44,869 nt of DNA, taken from positions 1 to 44,869 of the forward strand of contig QBVL01000008.1 in assembly GCA_003284375.1 (NCBI GenBank), written 5' to 3'. A model generated the notes under the pieces. That model ran no database searches, was not told the origin of the DNA, and was given only the letters and a program-made list of their open reading frames with translations. The stretch's first letter is position 1. The number at the start of each line of letters is the position of its first letter. The position numbers and the translations under genes are program-made. The DNA comes from Prochlorococcus sp. AG-311-J23. Its GTDB lineage: Bacteria; Cyanobacteriota; Cyanobacteriia; PCC-6307; Cyanobiaceae. Positions 24,110 through 33,303 of the stretch are shown in pieces.

Positions 24110-25219
24110 TTAATCTTGAAAGTCTGCTGAGATTTTATTATTTAACCCTTTATAAAGCCAATTCTCCACTCTTTCGGCAAATACTTTGCTAGTGGCTTTT
24201 TTTTCAAACCAATCTCTACAATTTTTTCTTTTGATTTCTGAAATTGATTTTGTTGCTTTTATCAATCCTTCAATATCATTGGGCTTAACCAAAAAACCAT
24301 TAAATCCATCTTCGATCAATTCCCCTGGACCTCCCAAATCATATGCAATCACAGGAACGCCACATGCCATCGCTTCAGCAATAACATTTCCATAGGCTTC
24401 ATTCCATTTGGGCGTGTTTATCAACGCTCTACATAGTCCTAGTTGTTCCTGAAATTTCTTCGTTGGTAAAAATCCTTTCCACTCAACAATTTCTTTTGTG
24501 AAGGTATTTTCAATTTTTGATGCATATTCTTTATCTTCTATAAGTCCCCAAACTAATAATTTTTCACCCAAATCATTCGCAACTTTTACTGCATCTTCTA
24601 AACCTTTCTCTGGCGCGATTCTTCCAGCCCAACCTAATGGTCCATTCTCGTTTTTATTGAATAAATAATCATCCATATCAAAACCATTGCCAACAATAAT
24701 TGGTTCTTTTTTTAAGGAATAATCATTAGATTGTCTTTTAGTATGAAAAGCCAACTGGAGAGGAAATAATTCACTTATTTCACTAATTGTTTCTTTTATT
24801 ATTATTGATTCAGCCCCCATACTTATTAAGTGAAATATTTTAATTGACTGCGTTTTTGTTAACCACAATGGAAGCCAATCATATGCAAAGTTAATAACTG
24901 CGTCGGATTCACTTGCTATATCTATTACTTCTTCCCATAAGTTTGGCAAGACACTTTTAGAGGGAATTAAAACTGGATCTGTTCTTTTCTGATGCTGCCA
25001 ACTAGGTTGATCAACCCCATCTATTAATCTTATTTCAAGCAATTCACTTTCAAAAGGTAATTTTGATCCTTTTGGTGCAATTAAAATAATTTCATGACCT
25101 AATGAAATCAATCCTTTTATAAGAGAAACAATAGTAAGTTCAACTCCTCCGCCTTTGCCACTGCCCAGATAACCTATAGGTGTACTTACAAGAATAAGTT
25201 TTAATTGCTTATTTATCAC
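24110..25219 (-). CDS. Glycosyltransferase family 4 (group 1)
   Basis: 369 residues with a two-Rossmann GT-B layout. The N-terminal glycine loop SGKGGGVELTIVSLIKGL and the C-terminal nucleotide-sugar site NVIAEAMACGVPVIAYDLGGPGELIEDG (E-x7-E type) identify GT4. It would act at the cytosolic face of the membrane on a lipid- or polysaccharide-linked acceptor. Its stop is immediately followed by the start of the GT39 gene, and the DMT permease gene upstream ends only 5 bp before its start. The three probably form one transcript. Confidence 0.88.
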   Translation of the reverse strand: MINKQLKLILVSTPIGYLGSGKGGGVELTIVSLIKGLISLGHEIILIAPKGSKLPFESELLEIRLIDGVDQPSWQHQKRTDPVLIPSKSVLPNLWEEVIDIASESDAVINFAYDWLPLWLTKTQSIKIFHLISMGAESIIIKETISEISELFPLQLAFHTKRQSNDYSLKKEPIIVGNGFDMDDYLFNKNENGPLGWAGRIAPEKGLEDAVKVANDLGEKLLVWGLIEDKEYASKIENTFTKEIVEWKGFLPTKKFQEQLGLCRALINTPKWNEAYGNVIAEAMACGVPVIAYDLGGPGELIEDGFNGFLVKPNDIEGLIKATKSISEIKRKNCRDWFEKKATSKVFAERVENWLYKGLNNKISADFQD

Positions 25220-25224
25220 TTAAA

Positions 25225-26175
25225 TTAAGCCTCTTTTATTAATTCATCATCACTTTTATTTCCCCAGAATCTTCGTCTCTGACTTACAAATAGTACTGAT
25301 ATTAAAACCAAAACTACTCCAATCCACTGAAGGAGGAAAAGTCTCTCTCCTAACCAAATTCCGCCAGTAATCAAGGCAAATACAGGAGTTAAAAAGGCAA
25401 GGGTACTAAAGCTTGTTAATTCTTTTCGACTTGCAAACCAAAAAAATAATCCATAGGCCAGTGCGCTACCAAACAAACTGGAATAAGACATTAAAGTCCA
25501 TTCAAAAGCAGACCAGTCTGGAAACAATGGCCAGTTTTTATCAAAAACATGCCAAATGATGAGAGGAACACTTCCTAGAACCATGTGCCAACCCGTTACT
25601 GCAACAGGATCACTGTTTCTGCAAGCAAATCGAATAAGCACCGTCCCTAAAGCCATCGAGGTTGCTGCGCATATCATCCATACTTCTCCATGACTTAAAA
25701 AATTACTTCCTGATTCAACGTTGCCAAGCAAAAACCAATTCCCTAGCAACTCAGTAGGGACTCCAAGACAAATTATTCCAACCAAGCCAAGCACCAGACC
25801 AATCCATCCAATGGGATTAATTGCATCTCCAAACAGAATTCTTGCTAACAAAGCAACCATCAAAGGTTGGGAATCGATAAGAACAGAACCCAATCCTGCA
25901 CCAGTTTCCATTAACCCTTTGGCTAGAAAAATCTGAAAAAGGGTTGCGTCAATCAAAGTAAATACTAAAAACCACACCAAATCATCTTTTGAAATATTCC
26001 AACTCCTCTTCAAGAAAGGAACTGAAGCTAAAACAACTAGACCAGCAGGCAAAAGCCTTAGTGAGGCAACAATCTCAGGTCCTGCAGCATTAACCAAAGG
26101 TGCCATCGCAGCCATTGAGGTCCCCCAAAGAGCGAAGGGCAAAATCATCAAAAACCAATTCCAAATGACAAACAT
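25225..26175 (-). CDS. DMT-superfamily permease (EamA domains)
   Basis: 316 residues from MFVIWNWFLMILPFALWGTSM at 26175. An in-frame ATG at 26271 would overlap the divergent sppA and prefix a non-hydrophobic stretch, so I reject it. Ten hydrophobic segments in two EamA repeats are visible, with PFALWGTSMAAMAPLV opening the first and WMICAATSMALGTVLIRF opening the second. Drug/metabolite transporters export or import small metabolites; the substrate is unknown. It is the first gene of the glycosyltransferase operon. Confidence 0.85.
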   Translation of the reverse strand: MFVIWNWFLMILPFALWGTSMAAMAPLVNAAGPEIVASLRLLPAGLVVLASVPFLKRSWNISKDDLVWFLVFTLIDATLFQIFLAKGLMETGAGLGSVLIDSQPLMVALLARILFGDAINPIGWIGLVLGLVGIICLGVPTELLGNWFLLGNVESGSNFLSHGEVWMICAATSMALGTVLIRFACRNSDPVAVTGWHMVLGSVPLIIWHVFDKNWPLFPDWSAFEWTLMSYSSLFGSALAYGLFFWFASRKELTSFSTLAFLTPVFALITGGIWLGERLFLLQWIGVVLVLISVLFVSQRRRFWGNKSDDELIKEA

Positions 26176-26228
26176 AAGGTCAGAAAGCAATCTCCTTTTT
26201 AATATCAATAAAGTTATGCATAAATTGA

Positions 26229-27038
26229 ATGATTTGGCCCTTGAGACGAAAATCCAAAAAAAGGATGGCACGAATCTGTATTGAAGGTCCTATCAATTCA
26301 GATACTCGAAAAAATGTTCTAAAAGCATTAAAGCAAATTGAGGAAAGAGAGTTTCCTGCACTATTACTTCGCATTGATAGTCCTGGAGGAACAGTTGGTG
26401 ATAGCCAAGAAATCCATAGCGCCCTATTAAGGCTAAGAGAAAAAGGTTGTCATGTTGTAGCTAGTTTTGGCAACATCTCAGCCTCAGGCGGGGTCTACAT
26501 AGGCGTAGGTGCTGAAAAAATTGTTGCCAATCCCGGAACAATAACAGGATCTATTGGTGTGATTTTAAGAGGGAACAACCTTTCTAAGTTATTAGAAAAG
26601 GTTGGTATTAAATTCGAGACTGTAAAAAGTGGAATTTATAAAGACATTCTTTCCCCTGATCGCCCGTTGTCAGCAGAAGAGAGAGCTCTCCTACAATCCT
26701 TGATTGACAGCAGTTACGAACAATTTGTTTCAGCAGTTTCAAAAGGAAGAAAATTAACCCCAGAAGTTGTTAAGAGTTTTGCTGATGGAAGAGTTTTTAC
26801 TGGAGAGCAAGCCAAAGAATTTGGCTTGGTAGATGAAATTGGCGATGAAAATGATGCAAAACTACTTGCTATAAAAATTGCAAACCTAGATGAAAAAACA
26901 AAACCCATAACCTTTGGTAAAACCAAAAAAAAATTATTAGGGTTTTTACCTGGAGGGAAAATAATCAACAATCTTGTAAATGCATTAAACCTAGAGTTGG
27001 AGGGAAGTGGACAGATCCTTTGGCTCTATAAGCCATGA
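26229..27038 (+). CDS. sppA: Signal peptide peptidase SppA (S49), short form
   Basis: 269 residues, the short bacterial form without the duplicated domain. The serine of the Ser-Lys dyad is S86 in GNISASGGVYIG and the lysine is K138 in KSGIYKDILSPDRPLS, matching the family spacing. LLLRIDSPGGTVGDSQEI forms the oxyanion-side motif. It degrades cleaved signal peptides in the membrane. There is no obvious N-terminal membrane helix (MIWPLRRKSKKRMARICIEG), unusual but seen in cyanobacterial SppA2-type proteins. The stop overlaps the aroH start (ATGA at 27035). Confidence 0.92.
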   Translation: MIWPLRRKSKKRMARICIEGPINSDTRKNVLKALKQIEEREFPALLLRIDSPGGTVGDSQEIHSALLRLREKGCHVVASFGNISASGGVYIGVGAEKIVANPGTITGSIGVILRGNNLSKLLEKVGIKFETVKSGIYKDILSPDRPLSAEERALLQSLIDSSYEQFVSAVSKGRKLTPEVVKSFADGRVFTGEQAKEFGLVDEIGDENDAKLLAIKIANLDEKTKPITFGKTKKKLLGFLPGGKIINNLVNALNLELEGSGQILWLYKP

Positions 27039-27412
27039 ATTTTCACAATGAATTCACTTGTCTGTGTGCATTGAGGGGGGCAACTACATGTGAAAACAAT
27101 TCAGTTTTGTCAATTACCTCTGCAGTTGAGGAATTGCTAGTTGAATTAGTTTCTAGAAATAATTTGATCCCAGATCAAATTATTTCTGTTACTTTCTCCG
27201 TAACTTCAGACTTAGATGCTTGTTTCCCCGCTTCTATTGCTAGGAGAAAAACAGGCTGGGAAAAAATTGCACTTTTAGACTGTCAACAAATGTTTGTTAA
27301 AGACGACTTATCGAAATGTATTCGTCTACTTGCTTACGTTTCTTTACCAAAAGAGCACTTACCACAAAATCCTTATCTTCGTAAAGCAAAAAATTTGCGT
27401 CCAGACAGATAA
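27035..27412 (+). CDS. aroH: Monofunctional chorismate mutase, AroH type
   Basis: 125 residues, the usual AroH size. RGATTCENNSVLSITSAVEELLVELV holds the conserved Arg near the N-terminus. TSDLDACFPASIARRKTGW and LLAYVSLPKEHLPQNPYLRKAKNLRPD complete the family pattern. It converts chorismate to prephenate in phenylalanine and tyrosine synthesis. It starts inside the sppA stop codon, suggesting translational coupling. Confidence 0.94.
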   Translation: MNFHNEFTCLCALRGATTCENNSVLSITSAVEELLVELVSRNNLIPDQIISVTFSVTSDLDACFPASIARRKTGWEKIALLDCQQMFVKDDLSKCIRLLAYVSLPKEHLPQNPYLRKAKNLRPDR

Positions 27413-27510
27413 ATCAAGATTTTTTCCCAACAACCAATTATATTCGTTAAAGATCATGCAAATGCACTTGAAAACTTTCAAGTGATTAATATCTCTAAAA
27501 ACTTCAAGTT

Positions 27511-28086
27511 ATGTCCAAGAAGAAATTATTAACAACCTTCAAGAAAAGTTTTTTTATTGGATTTTCAGCTCTTTTATTCGGAACAGGTGCATCTGTTTTG
27601 GCGCCAAAATCTTTTGCATCGCCAGGCTTCTTTGAATACCAATGGGATCCAGAACCAGGATATAGAAGACTTAAATATCATCAATCCAACTCTGGAAGGA
27701 ATGAAAGATCTACTTATTACTTCTTCCTTAGAGGGAAGGAAAGAAAAGAAGATATTAAAAAATTGACGATTGCAGTTCCTGATTATTTTGAAGCAAAAAT
27801 CAAAACAAAAAAATTAAATCTCTGCAAAGTAAAAGTTGGTGGATATACATCTCGAACTCGTTGCATTGAAAATATTCCTTCTCTATTCAAAGTCAATGAT
27901 AAACAAACCTTTATTGAAATCCTCCCAGAAAATCCAATACCATACAACAAGGATAATTACGCTGTAGTAATGAAAATTTTCAATCCCAGAAAAAGAGGTA
28001 TGTTTCAATTCCGAGCCCTATCCCAAAATGCCGATGAAATTCCTATCTCAACATATTTAGGGACTTGGAACATAGACGTTCAGTGA
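27511..28086 (+). CDS. DUF2808 exported protein
   Basis: 191 residues. A signal peptide spans ~1-36 (KKSFFIGFSALLFGTGASVLAPKSFASPG). The mature part matches cyanobacterial DUF2808: FFEYQWDPEPGYRRLKYHQS, YYFFLRGKERKEDIKKLTIAVPDYFEAKI and YAVVMKIFNPRKRGMFQFRALSQ. The function is unknown; it is likely periplasmic or lumenal. It lies upstream of rpmH on the same strand, as commonly seen in picocyanobacteria. Confidence 0.88.
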   Translation: MSKKKLLTTFKKSFFIGFSALLFGTGASVLAPKSFASPGFFEYQWDPEPGYRRLKYHQSNSGRNERSTYYFFLRGKERKEDIKKLTIAVPDYFEAKIKTKKLNLCKVKVGGYTSRTRCIENIPSLFKVNDKQTFIEILPENPIPYNKDNYAVVMKIFNPRKRGMFQFRALSQNADEIPISTYLGTWNIDVQ

Positions 28087-28133
28087 ACTGATAAATTAAC
28101 CTTTATATTTACTCAATACGAGCATAAATAGAA

Positions 28134-28271
28134 ATGACAAAAAGGACTTTTGGAGGAACGAGTAGAAAAAGGAAAAGAGTTTCTGGTTTCAGAGTGAGAA
28201 TGAGATCTCATACTGGAAGAAGAGTTGTAAGGACTCGTAGAAAACGTGGAAGATCACGTTTAACAGTCTAG
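28134..28271 (+). CDS. rpmH: 50S ribosomal protein L34
   Basis: 45 residues: [20 protein letters not shown], then [20 protein letters not shown], then SRLTV. It has the length and sequence of L34, including the FRxRMxTxxGRxVxxxRRxKGR pattern. It precedes rnpA, the universal bacterial order. Confidence 0.97.
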   Translation: MTKRTFGGTSRKRKRVSGFRVRMRSHTGRRVVRTRRKRGRSRLTV

Positions 28272-28316
28272 AAAGAAAATCTCAAATAAAGATTCTTACA
28301 ACAAAAGTTTCTTACA

Positions 28317-28706
28317 ATGGTTTTGCCAAGACATATGAGACTCAAAGGTCATAGATGCTTTGACTTCATCTATAAGGAGGGTTCAAGGTTCTACAGCCCC
28401 TCAATGGTTCTCAGAGTTGCAAACGCAAATACAAAACTTCTAGTTAAAGGAAACAACCCAAACAATAGGTCCTCTATAAAATGTGCCATATCAATTAGCA
28501 ATAAAGTAAGTAAGAAATCAGTTATTAGGAATAAGCTTCGACGGTTATTTCACCAACATTTCTCACTCAGATTTTCTAACATGAACAATGTTAATAACGA
28601 GATTTGGGCTTTTATTTCGTTAAAACCCTCATGCATGAAAAATACCAACAGCACTCTGCTTAATGAATGTGACAAACTATTCACTAAGGCTGGAATAACA
28701 AAATGA
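28317..28706 (+). CDS. rnpA: Ribonuclease P protein component
   Basis: 129 residues. LPRHMRLKGHRCFDFIYKEGSRFYSPSMVLRV and the RNA-binding RNR-like segment SVIRNKLRRLFHQHF are the RnpA signatures. It binds RNase P RNA for maturing the 5' ends of tRNAs. The N-terminus is at ATG 28317, 45 bp after rpmH. The stop overlaps the next start (ATGA at 28703). Confidence 0.94.
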   Translation: MVLPRHMRLKGHRCFDFIYKEGSRFYSPSMVLRVANANTKLLVKGNNPNNRSSIKCAISISNKVSKKSVIRNKLRRLFHQHFSLRFSNMNNVNNEIWAFISLKPSCMKNTNSTLLNECDKLFTKAGITK

Positions 28707-29113
28707 CAATTAGTCCCAACGAAGAAATTTTTTACGAGGGTGGTCCCGCCAGCAGCGACCTGATAATAAATTTAATGGCAGGAATAACACTTATTGGTCT
28801 TCCTTTCACTTTTGGAGCCTTGGTTAGAGCACTCTGGGTTAGATATAAAATAACAACTCGTAGAATATCTGTTACTGGTGGCTGGCTCGGCAGGGATAAA
28901 ACCCAAGTCGTCTACAGTCAAATCGCTGAGATACGAGCAATTCCAAGAGGGTTGGGAGCTTATGGTGATATGGTTTTAGTCTTAAAAGATGGAGCTCGCC
29001 TTGAGATGAGATCACTTCCTAATTTTCGAGAAACAGAATCTTACATACTTGAAAAAATAGAAAAATTACCCACTAATAAGCTTGATAAAGATGTTCAAGG
29101 CTTTTCAAACTAA
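28703..29113 (+). CDS. Bacterial PH-domain membrane protein
   Basis: 136 residues. A hydrophobic segment (LIINLMAGITLIGLPFTFGALVRAL) precedes a bacterial PH-like domain (YKITTRRISVTGGWLGRDKTQVVYSQIAEIRAI, DMVLVLKDGARLEMRSLPNF) with the YxxTxxR...G pattern of YdbS/bPH2. It lies in the conserved block between rnpA and yidC and may help membrane-protein insertion there. That is inference from position. Translation is coupled to rnpA. Confidence 0.88.
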   Translation: MTISPNEEIFYEGGPASSDLIINLMAGITLIGLPFTFGALVRALWVRYKITTRRISVTGGWLGRDKTQVVYSQIAEIRAIPRGLGAYGDMVLVLKDGARLEMRSLPNFRETESYILEKIEKLPTNKLDKDVQGFSN

Positions 29114-29197
29114 TGAGCCCTTACAAATATGTGAGACAAGAACACATCCTCTAAGGCAAACTGGCCTAACAACCTTAAACTTTCTACTTTTAAAATC

Positions 29198-30346
29198 GTG
29201 ATCGGGTACATCTCAGACAATCTACTTATCCCGATCCTAGATTTTTTCTATGGATTAGTCCCAAGCTATGGACTAGCGATTGTCGCATTAACCATAGTTA
29301 TTCGCTTAGCACTTTTTCCGCTTAGTGCTGGCTCTATAAGAAGTGCTAGAAGAATGAAAATAGCTCAGCCTGTCATGCAAAAAAGACAAGCTGAGATCAA
29401 AAGCCGCTATGCAAGCGATCCTAAAAAGCAACAGGAAGAATTAGGAAAATTAATGGGTGAATTTGGAAGTCCCTTAGCTGGTTGCCTTCCACTAATTGTC
29501 CAAATGCCAATATTATTTGCACTATTCGCAACTCTAAGGGGATCACCTTTTGCTGATGTACCTTATCTTGTCAATATAAAAGTCCTTCCATCAGACCAAT
29601 TAGCCGCTGTAGAGCCCAAACCATACAAAACTGCAAAACATTCCATATTTATAACTGAAAAAAATCATTTCCCTGTCATTGCAGCTCTTCCGGGTGGTAC
29701 AAAAATCGGTTCAGGTGATTCAGTTAAAATCAATTTGCAAACAATTAATGGAGATTCATATGTAAACGAATTGCAGAAATATGAGAATGGGTCGAAATTT
29801 TCTCCTTCTTGGAAAGTTACAAAAGGGGAAGACATTATCAAAGTTTCCTCTGACGGTACTGTAAATGCCCTTAACCCTGGTGATGCCACTGTAGAAGCGA
29901 AGATCCCTGGTTTAGCCGCAAAAAGCGGCTTCTTGTTTATAAAAGCATTAGGAAATGTTGGTTTTTATGTAGATGGCGCAATTCATTGGGATATTGCAAT
30001 TTTAGTAGCAGGTTTTGGTTTAACACTAGTCATTTCTCAGGTGCTCTCTGGAAGAGGAATGCCTGTAAATAAACAACAATCCACAGCCAATAAAATCACA
30101 CCGGTAATGATTACTGGAATGTTTTTATTCTTCCCTTTGCCTGCTGGTGTTTTGCTTTACATGGTTATTGCAAATATTTTCCAAGGGTTACAAACATTTC
30201 TCCTTAGTAGAGAATCCTTACCAGATAATTTGCAAAAGATACTTGACGATCAACTTAAACAACAAGATAAATCAACTATTTCTGTTGCTTCAGAATTAAT
30301 ATCTGATTCAGACAGATTGCCCTTTGAGCCAAAAAGTAATAAATAA
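29198..30346 (+). CDS. yidC: Membrane insertase YidC/Oxa1/Alb3 with large lumenal insertion
   Basis: 382 residues from GTG 29198. The conserved core is present: [28 protein letters not shown] with the functional Arg in the groove, [45 protein letters not shown], and late helices [19 protein letters not shown] and [21 protein letters not shown]. Between helices 2 and 3 sits ~100 extra residues (~130-235) ending in [20 protein letters not shown], a pattern like bacterial Ig-like domain 2. It inserts thylakoid and plasma-membrane proteins. Confidence 0.93.
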   Translation: MIGYISDNLLIPILDFFYGLVPSYGLAIVALTIVIRLALFPLSAGSIRSARRMKIAQPVMQKRQAEIKSRYASDPKKQQEELGKLMGEFGSPLAGCLPLIVQMPILFALFATLRGSPFADVPYLVNIKVLPSDQLAAVEPKPYKTAKHSIFITEKNHFPVIAALPGGTKIGSGDSVKINLQTINGDSYVNELQKYENGSKFSPSWKVTKGEDIIKVSSDGTVNALNPGDATVEAKIPGLAAKSGFLFIKALGNVGFYVDGAIHWDIAILVAGFGLTLVISQVLSGRGMPVNKQQSTANKITPVMITGMFLFFPLPAGVLLYMVIANIFQGLQTFLLSRESLPDNLQKILDDQLKQQDKSTISVASELISDSDRLPFEPKSNK

Positions 30347-30401
30347 TTTTAAAAGCAACTTATTATAAATTCAGCCTTATAGAGAATCAAATCAATAACT
30401 T

Positions 30402-31880
30402 ATGTCTAATTGGGACGAACAACTTGATCTACTAATTCGAGCAAGAACTCCAATTATTTGGATAAGGAGTAATGAAGAAGAAAGAGTTGAAACTCTTTTA
30501 AAAAATTCTACTAAAAGGCTTTCTCCAAGAAGACTTGCAACTTGGGATTACATCGATGGAATTAGTAATGTTCTTAATTCCAATAATCTCGGGTCAAGGC
30601 AGCCAATGGCCGTCCTTGAATGGCTTAAAAAACTGGATGAAAGTTCTCCAACTATTCTTTTGCTAAAAGATTTTCACCATTTTTGCGAAGATCCAGGCAT
30701 TCTAAGAATGCTAAAAAATTTAACTATTAATCTTCGCTCTAAGCCTCATTCAATAATTATAAGTTCTGGATTATGGAGCCCCTCAAATGATTTAGAAGAA
30801 GACCTAACGATTCTTGATCTTCCCCTACCCAAGGCAAATGAAATAAAGATACTTTTGTCAAATATTGCTCAAGCTAGTAATTCTCAATTAGACGAAAACG
30901 TTCTAAACGAACTTACAAATGCATGTGGGGGGCTAAGTGAATCAAGGATTCGTAAAGTAGCCGCTAGGGCTCTTGCGCAAAGAGGTCAAATTGGCAAAAA
31001 AGATCTAATAGAAGTACTAGAAGAAAAACGCCAATCTATTGCGCGTAGTGAAGTACTGGAATATTGCAAAACAAATAAGTCGCCAAATGATGTTGGAGGT
31101 TTACAAATATTGAAAGATTGGTTGAAGCAAAGGAAACAAGCCTTCTCCGAAGAAGCAAAAAACTTTGGATTGCCTTTACCCAAAGGTGTTTTACTGGTGG
31201 GCCCTCAAGGGACAGGAAAAACTCTAGTAGCGAAAGCGATAGCCAATAGTTGGTCTATGCCCTTGTTAAGACTTGATGTAGGCAGATTATTTGCTGGATT
31301 AGTAGGAGCCAGTGAAGCTCGAACAAGAGAGACCATTCAGAGAGTCGAAGCTATGGCACCTTGCATATTATGGATTGACGAAATTGACAAAGCCTTTGGC
31401 GGAGATGGGAGAAGTGACGGAGGAACGAGTCAAAGAGTGCTTGCAAATATTCTCACGTGGATGTCAGAAAAAACTTCTTCTGTCTTTCTTGTAGCCACTG
31501 CGAATGGAATAGATAAACTTCCCCCAGAGCTAATGAGGAAAGGAAGATTTGATGAAATTTTCATGCTGGAATTACCCTCTAGAAATGAAAGACATAGCAT
31601 TCTTGAACTTCATCTTCAAAAACGAAGACCTAATTTAAAAATTGATTTAAATGCCGCTTTGGATAGAACAGAAGGATTCTCTGGTGCAGAATTAGAACAA
31701 TCCGTTATCGAGGCAATGTACTTTGCATTTGCAGAGAAAAGAGAGCTTCTTGAAGGTGATTTAATTCTCGCCACAAGTCAACTAGTTCCTCTTTCAAGAA
31801 CAGCACGAGAACAACTTGAATCTCTAAGAGAGTGGGCTTCTAGCGGAAGAGCGAGAGCTTCATCTCCAAAACTTTTTTAA
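30402..31880 (+). CDS. ycf46: Ycf46-like AAA+ ATPase
   Basis: 492 residues. The N-terminal ~200 residues (MSNWDEQLDLLIRARTPIIW) form the degenerate AAA-like part typical of Ycf46. Walker A GPQGTGKT is at ~267-274, Walker B CILWIDEIDK at ~322-331, then KAFGGDGRSDGGTSQRVLANIL and an Arg-finger segment LMRKGRFDEIF. No membrane helix or protease domain, unlike FtsH. In cyanobacteria Ycf46 has been linked to inorganic-carbon-related regulation of photosynthesis; its role here is inferred from family and order. Confidence 0.92.
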   Translation: MSNWDEQLDLLIRARTPIIWIRSNEEERVETLLKNSTKRLSPRRLATWDYIDGISNVLNSNNLGSRQPMAVLEWLKKLDESSPTILLLKDFHHFCEDPGILRMLKNLTINLRSKPHSIIISSGLWSPSNDLEEDLTILDLPLPKANEIKILLSNIAQASNSQLDENVLNELTNACGGLSESRIRKVAARALAQRGQIGKKDLIEVLEEKRQSIARSEVLEYCKTNKSPNDVGGLQILKDWLKQRKQAFSEEAKNFGLPLPKGVLLVGPQGTGKTLVAKAIANSWSMPLLRLDVGRLFAGLVGASEARTRETIQRVEAMAPCILWIDEIDKAFGGDGRSDGGTSQRVLANILTWMSEKTSSVFLVATANGIDKLPPELMRKGRFDEIFMLELPSRNERHSILELHLQKRRPNLKIDLNAALDRTEGFSGAELEQSVIEAMYFAFAEKRELLEGDLILATSQLVPLSRTAREQLESLREWASSGRARASSPKLF

Positions 31881-32003
31881 AATTTTTCTTATTATTTTTA
31901 GTTTAAATAACAAGAAAAAGTCCTTAATTTAAAAGAATTTAACCAGTGTGATTATTTTTTGAACAATCAACGATTAGGCTAAAAGGACTTCTATATTTAG
32001 AAA

Positions 32004-33284
32004 GTGATAGATCAGAGACTGCTAAGAGAAAATCCTAATTTAATTTCAGAAGGGCTTAAATCAAGAGGGATGGATGTTGACTTAGGACCTCTACAAAAAT
32101 TCTGCAAAGATCTTAAAGAGCTTGAAGAAAAGAGAAATTCTTTACAAGCTCAGGGGAATTCTATCGGTAAAGAGGTTGGCCAAAAAATAAAACAAGGTCT
32201 TTCCCAGAATTCTGAGGAAGTTTCAAATCTTCGTATTAAGGGCAATCAAATCAAAAAACAAGTTGGAATAATTGAAGAGGAAGAAAAATCGATTTCAAAT
32301 AAATTAAATGAACAAATCCTTTGTTTACCTAACCTTCCAGAGAAAAATTCTCTTAAAGGGAGAAACGAAAAAGATAATAAGGAAATTAGAAGATGGGGAG
32401 AACCTATTTCAGGAAATAATCTTAAAGAGCATTGGGAAATTGCTAATAAATTAAACCTCTGGGATAGTGAGAGATCTTCGTTAATAGCAAAAAGTAGATT
32501 TGTAACACTTTTCAAACACGCTGCAAAACTTGAAAGATCACTTATAAATTTCATGCTTGATTTACATATTAAAAAAGGATATTTAGAAGTTCTTCCTCCA
32601 GCGCTTGTTAACACAGCCAGTCTTACTGGTTCTGGACAGTTACCAAAATTTGCAGAAGAAAGCTTTCGATGTGCTGATGATGATTTATGGCTGACTCCTA
32701 CTGCTGAAGTACCAATAACATCTCTCCATCGTGGAGAGATCATTCCTAAAGATTTGCTGCCATTGAGATACGTCGCTTATAGCCCTTGTTTCAGAAGAGA
32801 AGCGGGAAGTTACGGAAGAGATACTAGAGGTCTAATCAGACTTCATCAATTCAATAAAGTTGAACTATATTGTTTTTCTACTCCAGAAAAATCTGAAGAA
32901 GCTCTAGAACAAATCACATCTGATGCAGAATCTGTGTTGCAAGAACTTGAACTACCATATCGAGTAATTCAGCTCTGCACAGGAGACTTGGGTTTCTCAG
33001 CAAAAAAAACTTATGATTTAGAGGTTTGGCTTCCAGGTGCTAATACTTTTAGAGAAATATCTAGTTGCAGTAATTGTGGAGACTTTCAAGCTAGACGTTC
33101 ATCAATACGAACAAAAGATAACAATAAAAAAAATATACTTTTGCATACACTAAACGGAAGTGGATTGGCTATAGGTCGCACTATGGCTGCAATTTTGGAA
33201 AATGGTCAACAAAGCGATGGAAGTATCAATTTGCCAAAAGCCTTAATACCATACTTCGGTTCGAACAAATTACAGCCAGAATGA
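32004..33284 (+). CDS. serS: Seryl-tRNA synthetase
   Basis: 426 residues from GTG 32004 (MIDQRLLRENPNLISEGL). The N-terminal ~110 residues are the coiled-coil arm that holds tRNA-Ser. The class II core shows ALVNTASLTGSGQLPKFAEE, WLTPTAEVPITS, SPCFRREAGSYGRDTRGLIRLHQFNKVE (motif 2) and TLNGSGLAIGRTMAAILEN (motif 3). It charges tRNA-Ser and tRNA-Sec. Confidence 0.97.
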   Translation: MIDQRLLRENPNLISEGLKSRGMDVDLGPLQKFCKDLKELEEKRNSLQAQGNSIGKEVGQKIKQGLSQNSEEVSNLRIKGNQIKKQVGIIEEEEKSISNKLNEQILCLPNLPEKNSLKGRNEKDNKEIRRWGEPISGNNLKEHWEIANKLNLWDSERSSLIAKSRFVTLFKHAAKLERSLINFMLDLHIKKGYLEVLPPALVNTASLTGSGQLPKFAEESFRCADDDLWLTPTAEVPITSLHRGEIIPKDLLPLRYVAYSPCFRREAGSYGRDTRGLIRLHQFNKVELYCFSTPEKSEEALEQITSDAESVLQELELPYRVIQLCTGDLGFSAKKTYDLEVWLPGANTFREISSCSNCGDFQARRSSIRTKDNNKKNILLHTLNGSGLAIGRTMAAILENGQQSDGSINLPKALIPYFGSNKLQPE

Positions 33285-33303
33285 CCCAATCAAAATCTAA
33301 TTA

